64,000 bases of DNA from Oegoconia quadripuncta (taxonomy: Eukaryota; Arthropoda; Insecta; Lepidoptera; Autostichidae), in contig OX438741.1 in NCBI GenBank assembly GCA_949316235.1, forward strand, positions 12,773,124 through 12,837,123, read 5' to 3'. The notes beneath the pieces were generated by a model. The model was not told where the DNA came from, searched no databases, and saw only the letters and a program-made list of their open reading frames with translations. The position numbers were made by a program, and so were the translations under genes. Position 1 is the first letter of the stretch; each line of letters opens with the position of its first letter. Positions 39,453 through 50,682 of this stretch are shown here, in pieces.

Positions 39453-39707
39453 GAAGCTCTGAATGTCTGAAGCTCTTTGGTGCAGCTGGCCTCTGAGTGT
39501 AGGAGATTTTGGGATCGAGCTCCACGTTCGTTCAAGTCTATGAAGCCCCTATCCACCTAGCTTTTTACAGCGTCGACCTGGGTTCGCCGGCGATTTAGCG
39601 TCTTCATGGTCACCTACCGTGGCTTGTGATCAGAGTTGAATAGTTTGGCATGTTGCTGACTTTGGGTGACTGTCTGTGGCAGTAGTGGATCTTGAGAATC
39701 TCCTACG

Positions 39708-39865
39708 ATTTTTTTTTTCTAATTTTGATTTAGGGACTTTTATACAAAGGGTATACGCCAGTACGCAAAATAATTTACAATAATTTTTGATGATAACAAT
39801 AGAACACAATTAGGCGGTCTTATCACTAAAAGCAGACAACCAGACAACCCACAGCTATGGGACAT
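39708..39865 (-). mobile_element. Non-LTR 3' UTR fragment
   Basis: On plus: TTTTGATTTAGGGACTTTTA, TTAGGCGGTCTTATCACTAA and GACAACCAGACAACCCACA, antisense to a common lepidopteran LINE 3' end. The first string also occurs at 3645-3668. Confidence 0.5.
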
Positions 39866-40090
39866 TTGTAGGTAGAAAAACAGGTAGGGTCTACCTTCAT
39901 TGTAAATGACTTCGTTGCCAGCTCTTTCGCCATATTGGTCGAATTTGACAAATGACGTTATAGTTCATTATCACTGATGTGATGTGTCTTTATTCTCTCC
40001 ACAGCATTTTTTTTCTTTTGTTTATACAATAATGTACAATTTACTTCGCGTTCATAGTTGTTGATAACGGTACAACTAGGTATAGGTATA

Positions 40091-42302
40091 TACAGGGTAA
40101 GTCGGAAAGGGGGTACTAAGCCGAAAGTTGGTTATAGTGTCATCGATAAGTGTTTTATTGCACATTAGATAAATGGGGAAAACGCATATTTTTGTTTCCA
40201 TACAAAGTTATTAAATTATTTAATTTAAGAAAATTTGGACAACCCTATAATTCATGAATGAAAAGAGACAAAATAATCGACGCCCAAAATGACGCGGACC
40301 CCGCCCATTTTGCCCTGCGTGTGCGTCGGGTCCGTCAAACGCGCCGCCGTCTGTTGACACGGGCCGCCCGCCCTTTGACACGCGCCGCCCGCCCTTTGTC
40401 GGGCACCGACATAGCGTGTGCCGTCGGAAGTTACCGAAATGTGGATTACGTGTATGGCGGGATTATGGGTGACCAGAGCCCCATACATTCCATCAAATTT
40501 TCATGAAGTTCATAAGTGCATAACCAGTTCCACCTCAAACTATTGAAATTTTGTATTGACGGCAAATAATTATTCCAGAAATCCCCACTGAATCATCCAG
40601 GTAAACAAAGCAACTGTGTTAAATGATTTCAAACACGTCGGCCCAACAAAGACACAGACAGACATAGGCTTCAAGGTTATTACATATTTTTTATGTAACG
40701 GGGCTTAAAAAATACTTTTAGTTTGAAATCAAAGTTTACCTATCTAAAGATTTTAATCGTTTGAGCTGTTACTGGATACGCATTTTCTACCACCATCTTA
40801 TCTAAAACTGCCTCCACGCAGCAATGTTAATAGCATTGTTGTGTTCCGGTTGTCAGAGATAAGATAGCCAGTCCCCCAAATGTGTTGAGGTTTCCGGGTC
40901 AGTATGTTTCCACCTTCGACCTCATTTTCACTTAACATCAGGTGTGATTAAGGGCAAGTACAAACCCGTTGTGCATAAAAAAAAATACGCGTTTTCGAAC
41001 CTTACTGTACCTAGGTACCTAACCTAGGTTTTTAACAAGAATGATGGTTTAATTTTTAATGAAACAACTAACCTTTTCTGATGATGACGTGGTTATTCCG
41101 TACGTAACACAAACACGCGCGGCCTTTGTGTCCACATAACTACACAATAGGCGTATTACATTAACCACAAGTTGAAGGCACTCTTTGTAATCAAGCTTCT
41201 CGAGCTTCCGTAAGTACCTACGTGATCACGTCTTCCTACACAATTCATATCGTAGTATTTTTGATTGGTGTACTCCACCGGCATATCGTGAATTATTAAC
41301 AATAACAACTAATACCTACCAAACAAATACAATTAATAGCGACAACAACTAATAACAAAGAAAATCTCTAACGATAATAAAATAACAAATAACGACGAAC
41401 TAGGACGACTCGCAAAAATAATCGACTGCTTGCACGGAAGTGGTAGAAGCGACTGGCTTTAATTTAGGTATTTTTTATTTCTTCGTATTTTATAAGGATT
41501 TCGGCGAATTCGGATTCGAATGCACTTGCCGATAGGCAGGGCGTGGCTTGCGCATGCATGTGTGTGTGTGTCAAGTCAAGACTGTGTAATGTGCGCAAAC
41601 GCAGAGGGGTTAGTAGGTAGCAATACGTAAACATGTTTCGATTTTTTTAAATTCAGAATGAAATTAATTACCAATTAGTTTTAGTAGCATTTCATTGACG
41701 TGGACATTTTACATGGATTTCCAGCTGCTTAGTGGTATGTGGAAGTTCCAAAGTATGATTTATTAACCGATTTCCAAAAAGAAGGTTTATATTCGACCGT
41801 TTGTGACGCGATATCTTCGTAAATTTTTACCCGATTAAAAAAATATTTCTTGGTTGAGAAGGGTAAATCGCCAATGATCCACTCCAGAGTAGAAGATGGA
41901 ACCTTTCTGAAATCGAATGTATTGTCAATTTTTTTTCTTACTTTTGCGTTCAAACCTACTTATGGAATCTTAATTTAGGACCAGCATAAATTATGAAATC
42001 CTAAAAGCATTACTGAAGGAATAGGTTTTTTTTTGGTTACCAGCTTACCAAGCCTCACGGAGGGTGTAGGCTGTAGGCAAAATATCGTAATAGTGAAAAG
42101 TTTCACACTCTATGTTAACCATTTTTATGAATGAAACACAGCTGATTAGGGCTACTTGGTAGTATTTTGTTATGACATGTTTAAAGGGCATTTTCTCGAA
42201 ATGTATTGAGTTTTGAGGAAAGTTGTAGAACAAAGGTTGTTCGTTATAACGGGTACTTTTACAGTCTTTCGGCTTAGTACCCCCTTTCCGACTTACCCTG
42301 TA
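40091..42302. mobile_element. 2.2-kb transposon with TACAGGGTAAGTCGGAAAGG termini
   Basis: The left end TACAGGGTAAGTCGGAAAGG continues GGGTACTAAGCCGAAAG. The right end (42265-42302) is its inverse, about 37 bp. TA flanks both ends, as for Tc1/mariner-type insertions. Inside are a GC-rich block (40290-40420, with GCCGCCCGCCCTTTGACACG repeated) and a SINE-C fragment. No transposase was recognised; the minus-strand frames at 41729-42233 are unidentified. Confidence 0.75.
40788..40984 (+). mobile_element. SINE-C 3' part nested in the 2.2-kb transposon
   Basis: CCACCATCTTATCTAAAACT, GTTGTGTTCCGGTTGTCAGA and CCCGTTGTGCATAAAAAAAA. Confidence 0.75.
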
Positions 42303-42767
42303 TAACCTGTTATGCTTGGTACAAAAAAGGATACAGATGTAAAACGCTAGCAGTTCCTACATATTTGCTACATATGGACATGTTTGCTTCTTCTTAACCA
42401 CTTGGACCGGTTACTATTTGGACCGGTTGCTATTTGGACCAGTTACATAGAACAGTTGCGTTTTAGACGTAATGCCATATTTTATTATTTTCACGAATAA
42501 AATTGTGTCCCCTTTGTGATGCAGAACAACTCTTTTTGATATGTAATGTATTTAATTATACACTCTGTGTGTGTACACTGGAAGGTCTATTCTTGTTTTT
42601 TTTTTAATGTTGTCAAATAATGCGAAGTATGCGAGATGTTAGTGATGTGATTTTTATGGGTGGAAGTCTAAAATGTACTAGTTTTTATTAAAGATCTAAA
42701 AATTCTCGAGCTTCCAACTACCTTTTTAATGTTAACGCCTTATGTTTGTTATATATTTGTATGTAAT
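42303..42767. other. Unassigned intergenic sequence
   Basis: AT-rich. Contains a short direct repeat (GGACCGGTTACTATTTGGAC, GGACCGGTTGCTATTTGGAC) at 42404-42445. No gene is seen. Confidence 0.4.
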
Positions 42768-42920
42768 TTATCTAGCTAGTGGTATCTTATAAACCAACGG
42801 CTGCGGGTTCGAATCCCGGTATGGGTAAAAGTTTGTGTGATGAGTACATGTTTTATAATATGCTTATCGGTTATCTAGCATCCATAGTAAGAACTTTGTC
42901 TTCGTTTAGTGGAAATATTT
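42768..42920 (+). mobile_element. SINE-B copy, diverged and partial
   Basis: AACCAACGGCTGCGGGTTCG, AATCCCGGTATGGGTAAAAG and CGGTTATCTAGCATCCATAG. The start of the head and part of the body are lost. Confidence 0.6.
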
Positions 42921-43872
42921 ATTAAGTTTCGTTGTTATTTGCAAATGGACCAATTTTATTGTCATGATATTGCAATATAAATTTAGATAAATTTATATGA
43001 AAAAAATATAGATTTTACACTAATTTTCAACAGATGATTATTTTCAGAGACAGATTTCTGACAGATAGATAAGACAAGTGATATACACTGCGGTCTGTGG
43101 CTGACTACATACATTTAGCGATATATTTTAGTATTATTTAGTAGTATGCGGTAGATAGTGACCGTCTCTGTGAATCGAAAATTAGAAATATTTCAAACTG
43201 GGTTAAAAATAAACGCTTAATATTCACTGGTGGCGCCACTGTCGGGTGTCCCTCGCTTATATCAACTGTTAATATCAAAATAGTCTCTATTCCGATACAG
43301 ATAAAGTTCGGTTTTGTTTGCGGGTGCGACAGTGACGCCATATTTATATAAGCTTAATTTTTTAACCCCGTTGCTACTTTGGCTGTGTCTCGTTCTCTTG
43401 TGGGTTGTAAAAGTAATTGTATAACGTCATTGTCATCTGTCTCAATGTAGTGTGGGACGAAACATGAAACAGAAAACACTTGATAAGGTCAATAATGAAT
43501 ATGAAATCTCTAATAAACATTCTGTTTAAAGGAAGACTACTATAGTCAGTCTTAATAAAATGATGACAGAATGTGAGGAACTAGAGGTGATATTTGATAC
43601 AGTTTGCATATAAAATCTTACCACATTTTTTTTTATCGGACCTTCGTGATATATAATACAAGTGTGTGTGAATGTTATTGCACAAATTCTGAAAAAAATG
43701 TAAATATCTTGCAGTTTTTCTTGCCTCTAAAATCGGCGATGCGATGCGAACATATTTCTCTACCTTCAGACTTCTCCATACAGATTCCAAATTATTTTAC
43801 TCTAATGAGGCATTTTTTGTAAAAAATACTGAAGATATTAGGGAATATTGCGATATTTATTGACACAAAATT
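42921..43872. other. Unassigned intergenic sequence
   Basis: I see no gene or named repeat. A moderately GC-balanced block at 43190-43350 (TTCACTGGTGGCGCCACTGT, TTGCGGGTGCGACAGTGACG) may be an unrecognised repeat. Confidence 0.35.
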
Positions 43873-44107
43873 GACGGCCTGTTGATTTTTTGATTTTGAT
43901 GATTTTGTTGCGGGTTCGAATCCCGCTAGGGGCATATGTTTATGTGATGAATACGGACATGTCTAACCGAGTTATGCATGTTTTCACTTATAATAAGTAT
44001 TTATTTACTAAAAAAAAGGTATGTAGTATATCAACCATCTGGTATCCACAACACAATCCTATAGTTGCTTAAAGTGGAACTAGATGGCGCTGTGTGTATG
44101 TCAAGGA
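43873..44107 (+). mobile_element. SINE-A copy with damaged A box
   Basis: GACGGCCTGTTGATTTTTTG replaces the normal A-box region, while GTTGCGGGTTCGAATCCCGC and the body to GGAACTAGATGGCGCTGTGT remain. Confidence 0.75.
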
Positions 44108-45890
44108 TGTTTATTATTATTATTATATTGCAAAATAGTTGAAGATATAAGGCCTTAATTATTTGGTTCAACACGTGCTTGTTTAGGTCCAATAATAATA
44201 ATAATAAAAAAACACCAAACGTTTCGGCGAAAAGTACCGTCGTCGCAGCGCTCAAATTGTTTAACTATAATTTTTTATTAACATAATTTAATTTGGAATA
44301 CATTAGACTTACACAATTACGTGTTCAATTTCGACTAATAATAAGTAACAATTACTTTTACACCCCAACTAGAACTACTCCTAAAATCAATTTATCAATA
44401 ATCTATAGAATTATATAACTTATGACGTGTTCTAAATGAATAGATAATATAAAATAATGAATCTATTAGACGTTGAAAATTATTGTATGCAATGGAAATG
44501 GGCTAGCGATTTTTATTAAATGAAGGTGTCTAATTCGCTTAAGATGTCGCGTTCATAGAATTTAAGGCACACTGAAACATTATCGTCCCAGTGTAATCGT
44601 CTCAGTCCATCTGGCCAGATGGATTGGAAATAATCGCAGTTCCAGTTTTATTCGCCTGGGAAACAGATTGAAACGAAATTACGTCACTGTCTGGCCAGAC
44701 GTATTATAGTCCAGCCACTGCGAGATTGCCGGTTTGTCGGGTTTTTCTTGGTTGATATAACTTTGGAGTGGGGAACATTTAAAATATTTTTATCTTTAAA
44801 ATACACTCCTAAAAGAAATTTAACGCCGAAATGTAAGCGGTATTTATTTAAATTTATTTATCTAACAAAGATATATTTACAAGTGTCACCAAAACCTATA
44901 TGGGCAACTTACAAAGTACAGTGGTTTGAAGTCTTAAATGTTAAGTAATATTTTATTTCGTGAAGCGTTGCTACAATGTTATTTCTTTTGTATTATTTTG
45001 TACAGTAGTAAGTAAAATAAGTAAAATTATACAAATGTAAATGTTACAATTTTTATTTTCAGTTTGAGTTCAAGTGCGAATAAATATTTGAACAATAAAA
45101 TTTATATACGTCTTATAAAAAAATAAAGCAGTTGAATATACATGAAAAGTAATGCCATAAGACTACGACTGAGACTCAACCGCCTGACGCAAAGCTACAG
45201 CGATAGCGATACTAATGCACCATCCGTCCTTGTCATTGTGTTAAGATAGGAAAAGGATGGACAGTACATTGATGTCATGAACGATTACAATTCTTGGGAA
45301 TTGAGCAATTGGGTTAGGCGGTCTGATTGCATTAGTTTTATGGATTTAGCCTAATGAAGATATACCAAAAGGTATGATTGGTCAACGTCAAATACCACAA
45401 GTTACGTCAATCTGATACGCCAATTCGGCAATCTCTCAGCGGCCGTACTATAGGAGTCAATAGAGATGTAATTTGACGATCATATATATATATAGCTGAC
45501 CGTATTATGCAATAAATGACCGGTCACTATAGTCAGAAATATTCGCTATCGTCTAACCTATTTTCTATACAATTTTTTGTAATAAAAATCATCAATCCTG
45601 CTTCCTACATTTCTATATTTAGACAATAATAAAACGATAATTTGTTATGTGAAGTACCTTACTACTAGTCTTGCGTATTAGTAGGTACGTGAAGTAAAGT
45701 CGGTTGAAAACGTTTTCAACTAAGCGTATAAGACCGGCTTTTTTCGCTAACAACCATTGAAATTATATGTTTACTACATAATTACTTTTCCCCCAGTCAC
45801 TAGCTCACGACGCTATTATTACGAATTTCTTAAGGAAAAAAAGAAATCAACTATTAATTTCATATCAAATCAGTAAATATGAAAGCGACC
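44108..45890. other. Unassigned AT-rich intergenic sequence
   Basis: No coding exon or known repeat family was recognised. At 44540-44710 the words GTCTGGCCAGACG, ATCTGGCCAGATGG and TCTGGCCAGAC recur, possibly a small palindromic element. Confidence 0.35.
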
Positions 45891-45894
45891 GAAT

Positions 45895-46010
45895 GTGACC
45901 AACATCAACACATCAGCCGAAAGACGTCCACTGCTGGACAAAGGCCTCCCCCAAAGATCTCCTCCAGAACAATATATCCACGCTTCCCGCGACCTTTACC
46001 AAATCGTCGG
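45895..46010 (-). mobile_element. RTE-like 3' tail
   Basis: On plus: ACATCAGCCGAAAGACGTCC, ACTGCTGGACAAAGGCCTCC. It is the inverse of the plus-strand fragment at 13720. Confidence 0.55.
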
Positions 46011-46489
46011 TGAATTCACCAAATGTGACATCGCATTGGTAAAATTACCGTCACTTTGGGAGAATTACGTCATATTTTCGTCAACTTACATCCTAAGCCA
46101 GATGTCATGTCGCCAAAGTGGGACAACAAAAAATACTATAGGTTGCTTCAATGCGTACTATTACAGTTTTGACAGCGAAGGCTCTCTTTTCCGTTAAAAT
46201 GCACTACAATACAATATAAATGTTGCATTGTATCAGGTAATCATTTTATCTACTCCTTATTGGCCGCTCCAATATGTATAGTAGATAAATTTAGTCGGAC
46301 ACAACGACCGACTATCCCTAAAAAATCAAACTCCTTTGCCTTTATTCTAAAAATGGTATCAAAGAACTATTTTTCAAATTATACAAAGTTAATATCGACA
46401 GGCTTACGTCACTTTTGCACTTATAAGTGTACAGTGACACACACTAATAAACAATTTTACCGAACTAATTAGGATTAAGAGCGACTATG

Positions 46490-46812
46490 TTCATTGTTCA
46501 AGTCCCCAACCCGCATTGGGCCAGCGTGGTGGACTGTTGTTTGTCAGAGATAAGATAGCCAGCCCTCCAAATGTGTTGGGGTTCGACCTCATCTTTACCA
46601 TCAGGATTGAGGTCAAGTACCAACCCGTAGTGCATAAAAAAAAACAACCCACTGCAGGGATATAGGCCTTCCCTCGTATATGAGTGAGTACAGGCCATAG
46701 TCCACCACGCTGGCTCAATGCGGGTTGAGAACTTCACATGCCTTTGAAGTTTTATTCTCAGGCATGCAGGTTTCCTCACATGGCCTGCCTGTGAAATGAA
46801 CCCGGACCTCCA
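46490..46812 (-). mobile_element. SINE-D-like inverted structure with SINE-C insertion
   Basis: CCAACCCGCATTGGGCCAGC on plus at 46507 and, inverted, GCTGGCTCAATGCGGGTTG at 46709 flank a SINE-C 3' fragment (46538-46640) and GGGATATAGGCCTTCCCTCG. The antisense body continues to 46812 (CCCGGACCTCCAAATTGGGA). Confidence 0.6.
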
Positions 46813-46979
46813 AATTGGGAGAGAAAATAATAATAAATAAGACAGATCTTCTGATAAATTGTTCAATTTATCGAGTAAATTACTTTAATGTTTGGCCATA
46901 GTGCTCAAGATAATTCAGTACAGTTGTAAGTGTTTATCGTATTCTCCCTGACGAGCTATTCTAGTAAAACTAGTCCAGT

Positions 46980-47720
46980 AAAAAATTTTTGTGAGGTAAC
47001 TTCCTATAATGTTAAAGTACCTGATTTTGTACCCATCAGTAATTTTCTAACAATTCTGTAGCGTGCTTTAGGTATAGTATAGGTATTTAGTTATAAAACC
47101 TACAATATTAAATTAAAGTTACCACTGTGCACTGTGCACTTCATTGCGTTGTGGAAGAAGATGAAGAAGATCTAAAACAATTTTCTGAAAAGTAATCAAC
47201 AGCTAATTTATATATTTTCTAAAAAAATAGTTAATTGAGCCGTGATATTTGCCCTCGGTGAAATTTTCCGTAAATACAAAGAAGTTATTGATCGAATTTT
47301 TTGAAAATAGTTACAGAATTTTTTTCAAATCAAATCAAAATTATGTGTTATTTTTTTTTAAAACTACATCGCTTCACAATGTTTTTTGGTTAGGGAAAAG
47401 AGCGACAAGATACTCCGCAACAACAAATCTTTTCAATTGGTTTCCATCTTTACAATAATATTACATTTTATATTACATATTACAAAACAAAAGCAATTTT
47501 AGTATATTCTCCGACGCAATGAAATTCACAGTTGTAATTTTAATCATATAGTCTTATGTTTTATTACTAAATACCTATACTATGAAGCAAGATTCCGATT
47601 TGTTAGAAAATATTTTTGTTCTATCGCTGACAGGTAACTCTATCCATGTGCAAAAATTCACGGCCTTTATTATAGGAAATTCAAAGTGTATCTTTACTGG
47701 ATTATACCGAATCTTTTTGC
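46980..47720 (+). repeat. Large dispersed repeat, copy 2
   Basis: Colinear with 35250-36450 but without its insertions: AAAGTTACCACTGTGCACTG, AAGTTATTGATCGAATTTTT, TTTATTACTAAATACCTATA and TCTATCCATGTGCAAAAATT. Confidence 0.6.
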
Positions 47721-48228
47721 CGTCCTGCTTGCTCGCAGCCATTAGACACGGGAGGCTCATTCGTATAAGCGTAAGTGATGTGTTTAAAAATGAGGTGCGT
47801 ATGAATATCTGAATCTGTATTTCTAATCATTGACCTCGTTCGTTCCCAACCTGTAGAGGCAAGAACTAGAGGTAGATTTGAATTGTTATACTTTTATTAT
47901 AAAATGGTTTTAAAGTCATTTCTACTTTTTTAAAATGTAGAAGTAACAGAAGTGGTTGGTTTCTAAATGTACAGTCAGAGAATTAATGATGGCTACAATT
48001 ATTTATTGACATAAGTTAAATCTGAGTTGCGTCGTATTTTAGCTAGCCTTTTGCTACCGTCCCGCTCAGTATAGGCGTAGTCTATCTAGCATAAGGTTGG
48101 GGTTAGTACCGTTTTGCATTTCATTGGGTACACTCCCATTTGCTGTGGGGTAAGTGGGGATATTTTTCCTGCCTACTCACCCTATACCTTTCTTTAATTA
48201 TTCTGAAGTCCAAGGTACGTATAAGGAA

Positions 48229-48635
48229 TAGAGTCCGGTGCTTCCACCTATTTCTACCAAAGTATTTCTCCCAGGGGAAATAGATTTCCATTCATTTCTA
48301 CTACATTATCAGAATATCCTATTTAGTTTTAATTAAGACTTTTGTTTGTGATTTTACGATTATTACTACATTGACATTATAAAGAATTTTTTTTTTTTTT
48401 TTTTATTATTTCTTGGTACACAAAACAGATTACAATCGTACATGAGAAGAACTTAAAGTAAACTTAGATTCGAACTAGATTGGAATCCCAAGCATGTATA
48501 CACAACATGGTTAAACAAGAACAAGCTTAATTAATGGATTTTTGTTATTTTTTTTGTATTAGAGTAGTAGAAATGAATGGAAATCTATTTCCCCTGGAAG
48601 AAATACTTTAGTAGCAAAAGAAGGAATAACCGATA
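48229..48635. mobile_element. Palindromic MITE with a retrotransposon tail in its loop
   Basis: The left arm CTCCCAGGGGAAATAGATTT and CCATTCATTTCTACTAC are repeated inverted at 48550-48615 (GTAGTAGAAATGAATGGAAA, TCTATTTCCCCTGGAAG). The loop holds an antisense non-LTR tail (48385-48535). Confidence 0.65.
48385..48535 (-). mobile_element. Non-LTR tail, same family as 8570-9125
   Basis: On plus: a T-run, TTCTTGGTACACAAAACAGA, TTACAATCGTACATGAGAAG and ATTGGAATCCCAAGCATGTA, the inverse of 9005-9120. Confidence 0.7.
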
Positions 48636-49647
48636 GAGTCACATACAGGCACCGTCTACATACAGTTGGCGCCGTATCGAATACCACTGTTTAACGTTGG
48701 TAGGTTATAGGAGTTACGGTGGGAGGTATGTGGAGGCAGGATTTCGGCATATGACAGACAGACAAATGACAGAATATTCTATCTAGGTCCAGTATTACTA
48801 CGCTTATTTTTAGACTGACTATAAGTTCCGAGATATTCGAGTGATAGCGAAATTTAATATATCCACCTTTCATAAAGGGCTGTATTAAATGCAAACTATC
48901 TGATACGTGATACAATAAAGCCTAAGTACTTTTAAGGCTTAAACCACATTAAACTCAGAATTGTAAAACACGTACACAAAAGTACAAAGTAAAAAAAAGC
49001 TACTAAAAAAAACTATTTTTGTACGTCATGGGAAGTACGTCTTTTTCCGAATAAAGTTGCGAAACATACAATTTCTGGTTTTAATGTACGTGGTATACTT
49101 AAAGACAGGTCTAATATAATTTGAAACTTACCGCGACTCGAAAAGAAGAAGAGATTAAAAGTACTTTTCTACCAGTATAGACGTACAGTAGAACCAGTAT
49201 AACTTGCAAATCTCAAGTCATCAGTGTAGCCACTATTAATTCTAGCACTACTGTACATTGTATACGGTGTCGTCTGGTATATTCAGTCTGTTGTTTGCGA
49301 CTAGTCCTATTTTTATAAGTATCGTGACGTCATTGCATTGACGAATATTTTTTTATAAAAATAAAATCATTGTAAAATCAAAAAAAAAAATGTAACCAAC
49401 ACTCAAATACCACATTTGGCAATAATAGAAATGTATTATCACCTTTAATGAATATCGTTACGAAGGATATTTTTTAATAAAATGTGAAAAAAAGAAACGA
49501 AAAATAATGCTTTTGTAATCTAAGCTGGTTATTTATTAAAATAAGTAAATCTTCTAAAACCCATTCTAGTGTTTTATTTCGTGTCTCCCTAATTTTTTCA
49601 AATTAAAATATTTTCACAAAATTCCATATTAGTAACCTAATATTAGT
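48636..49647. other. Unassigned AT-rich intergenic sequence
   Basis: No gene or named repeat. Several GTACGT and AAGTAC words around 48950-49200 suggest an old inverted-repeat element, but I could not define its ends. Confidence 0.3.
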
Positions 49648-49808
49648 AAGTCATAGGGACCGTATTAAGTAAATTCGATCGTTCGATCGTTCGATCTTGA
49701 GATTGAAATCGCGTCTCAGTCTCAATACTATTTTTTTATGCAACAGATTCTCAAGCTTCAACTTAAATCATCTCCAATCTTGAGAACGGATTATTAAACG
49801 TTCCCTTA
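49648..49808. mobile_element. Short MITE related to 25952-26284
   Basis: GGGACCGTATTAAGTAAATT at the left, CTTGAGAACGGATTATTAAA and CGTTCCC at the right. Internal CTTGAGAT and TCTCAAG words are shared with the larger element. Confidence 0.5.
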
Positions 49809-50097
49809 GTCAATAAAAAATCTTTAATTAATTATTTTTCACATTTAAATTCTTTAAAAAATGTTAATAAGGTTTTATTTTTCGCATTTCCCTTTAGCCA
49901 AAGTTTAACGAAAACTGAAAATGACATTAGACACAATTTAAATTTGACATTACATACTTTGACATGTCATGAAAATAAATTTCATATATTTGATACTAAT
50001 AAATTTATTAATTCTAGACATTTTTATGTGACGGAAGATAACTATTACCTATCTTCCTAAATATTTGAGGAGACAATTAGCAAGTATGCTATGTTAT

Positions 50098-50103
50098 TTT
50101 ATT
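50098..50103 (-). other. Possible poly(A) signal of the transporter gene
   Basis: The minus strand has AAAATAAAATAAC about 315 bp after the stop codon at 50416. It is the nearest AATAAA on that strand, and no other support is visible. Confidence 0.25.
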
Positions 50104-50415
50104 TTAAATTCAGTTATGTTAGTGACTGATCCAACGACTGCCTCGCTAAATGGATCAAATAAAGTTTTCTTATTCTTATTGTTAATGTATCGGCGGTGCT
50201 GATTCATCATTTACGCAGTACTCGCCCCAGCGAGCGGACCACTACGGTCACGCTCCACATCACTTATACTAGACTTGTTCTGTGGTATATTGAGCATGCC
50301 ACTTCATTTGTAGTGGCGGTTAAATTATAGCATCACAGATGTTTTTAATTATCTAAGAAACCTCCGATCCGTTTACACCTGAATTAGGACCTAATGTCTA
50401 TGGTTTCTAAAGAAG

Positions 50416-50682
50416 TTATACTTGATCGCTCTCTACCCCTCTATCCCTTTTTTTCTTACGACTCCTCCCTTCCAAATCCGCATAGATATCCTCCAAACTC
50501 CTCATCTTTGTCTCTGGCACGTAGAAGATCAGGTAGAATACGTTTGAGAGGCAGATCGCACTGAAGATCCAGAAGGTGGAATAATAACCTATCCAGGTGT
50601 TTAATGGCGCGAAGAGTTTGAGAAGCGCGAAGTCCGTGCCAAGAGATATCGCCATTATTAGGGTTGCTACTGTCCCTCTGAG
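50416..50682 (-). CDS. Transporter last exon with stop
   Basis: Acceptor ACTTTTTTCACAG. Encodes visible residues 295-382: LRGTVATLIMAISLGTDF (helix 10-11 loop), two hydrophobic helices, then VPETKMRSLEDIYADLEG and a basic tail RSRKKKRDRGVESDQV. Confidence 0.9.
   Translation of the reverse strand, partial: LRGTVATLIMAISLGTDFALLKLFAPLNTWIGYYSTFWIFSAICLSNVFYLIFYVPETKMRSLEDIYADLEGRSRKKKRDRGVESDQV

Noticed and set aside
41729..42233. Minus-strand frames inside the TACAGGGTAAG transposon as a possible transposase
   Set aside because: No DDE motif or other recognisable domain is visible, and the frames are short and separate.
45895..46197. 100-codon plus-strand frame
   Set aside because: Its first part is the antisense of a common RTE 3' tail and the remainder has no family features.
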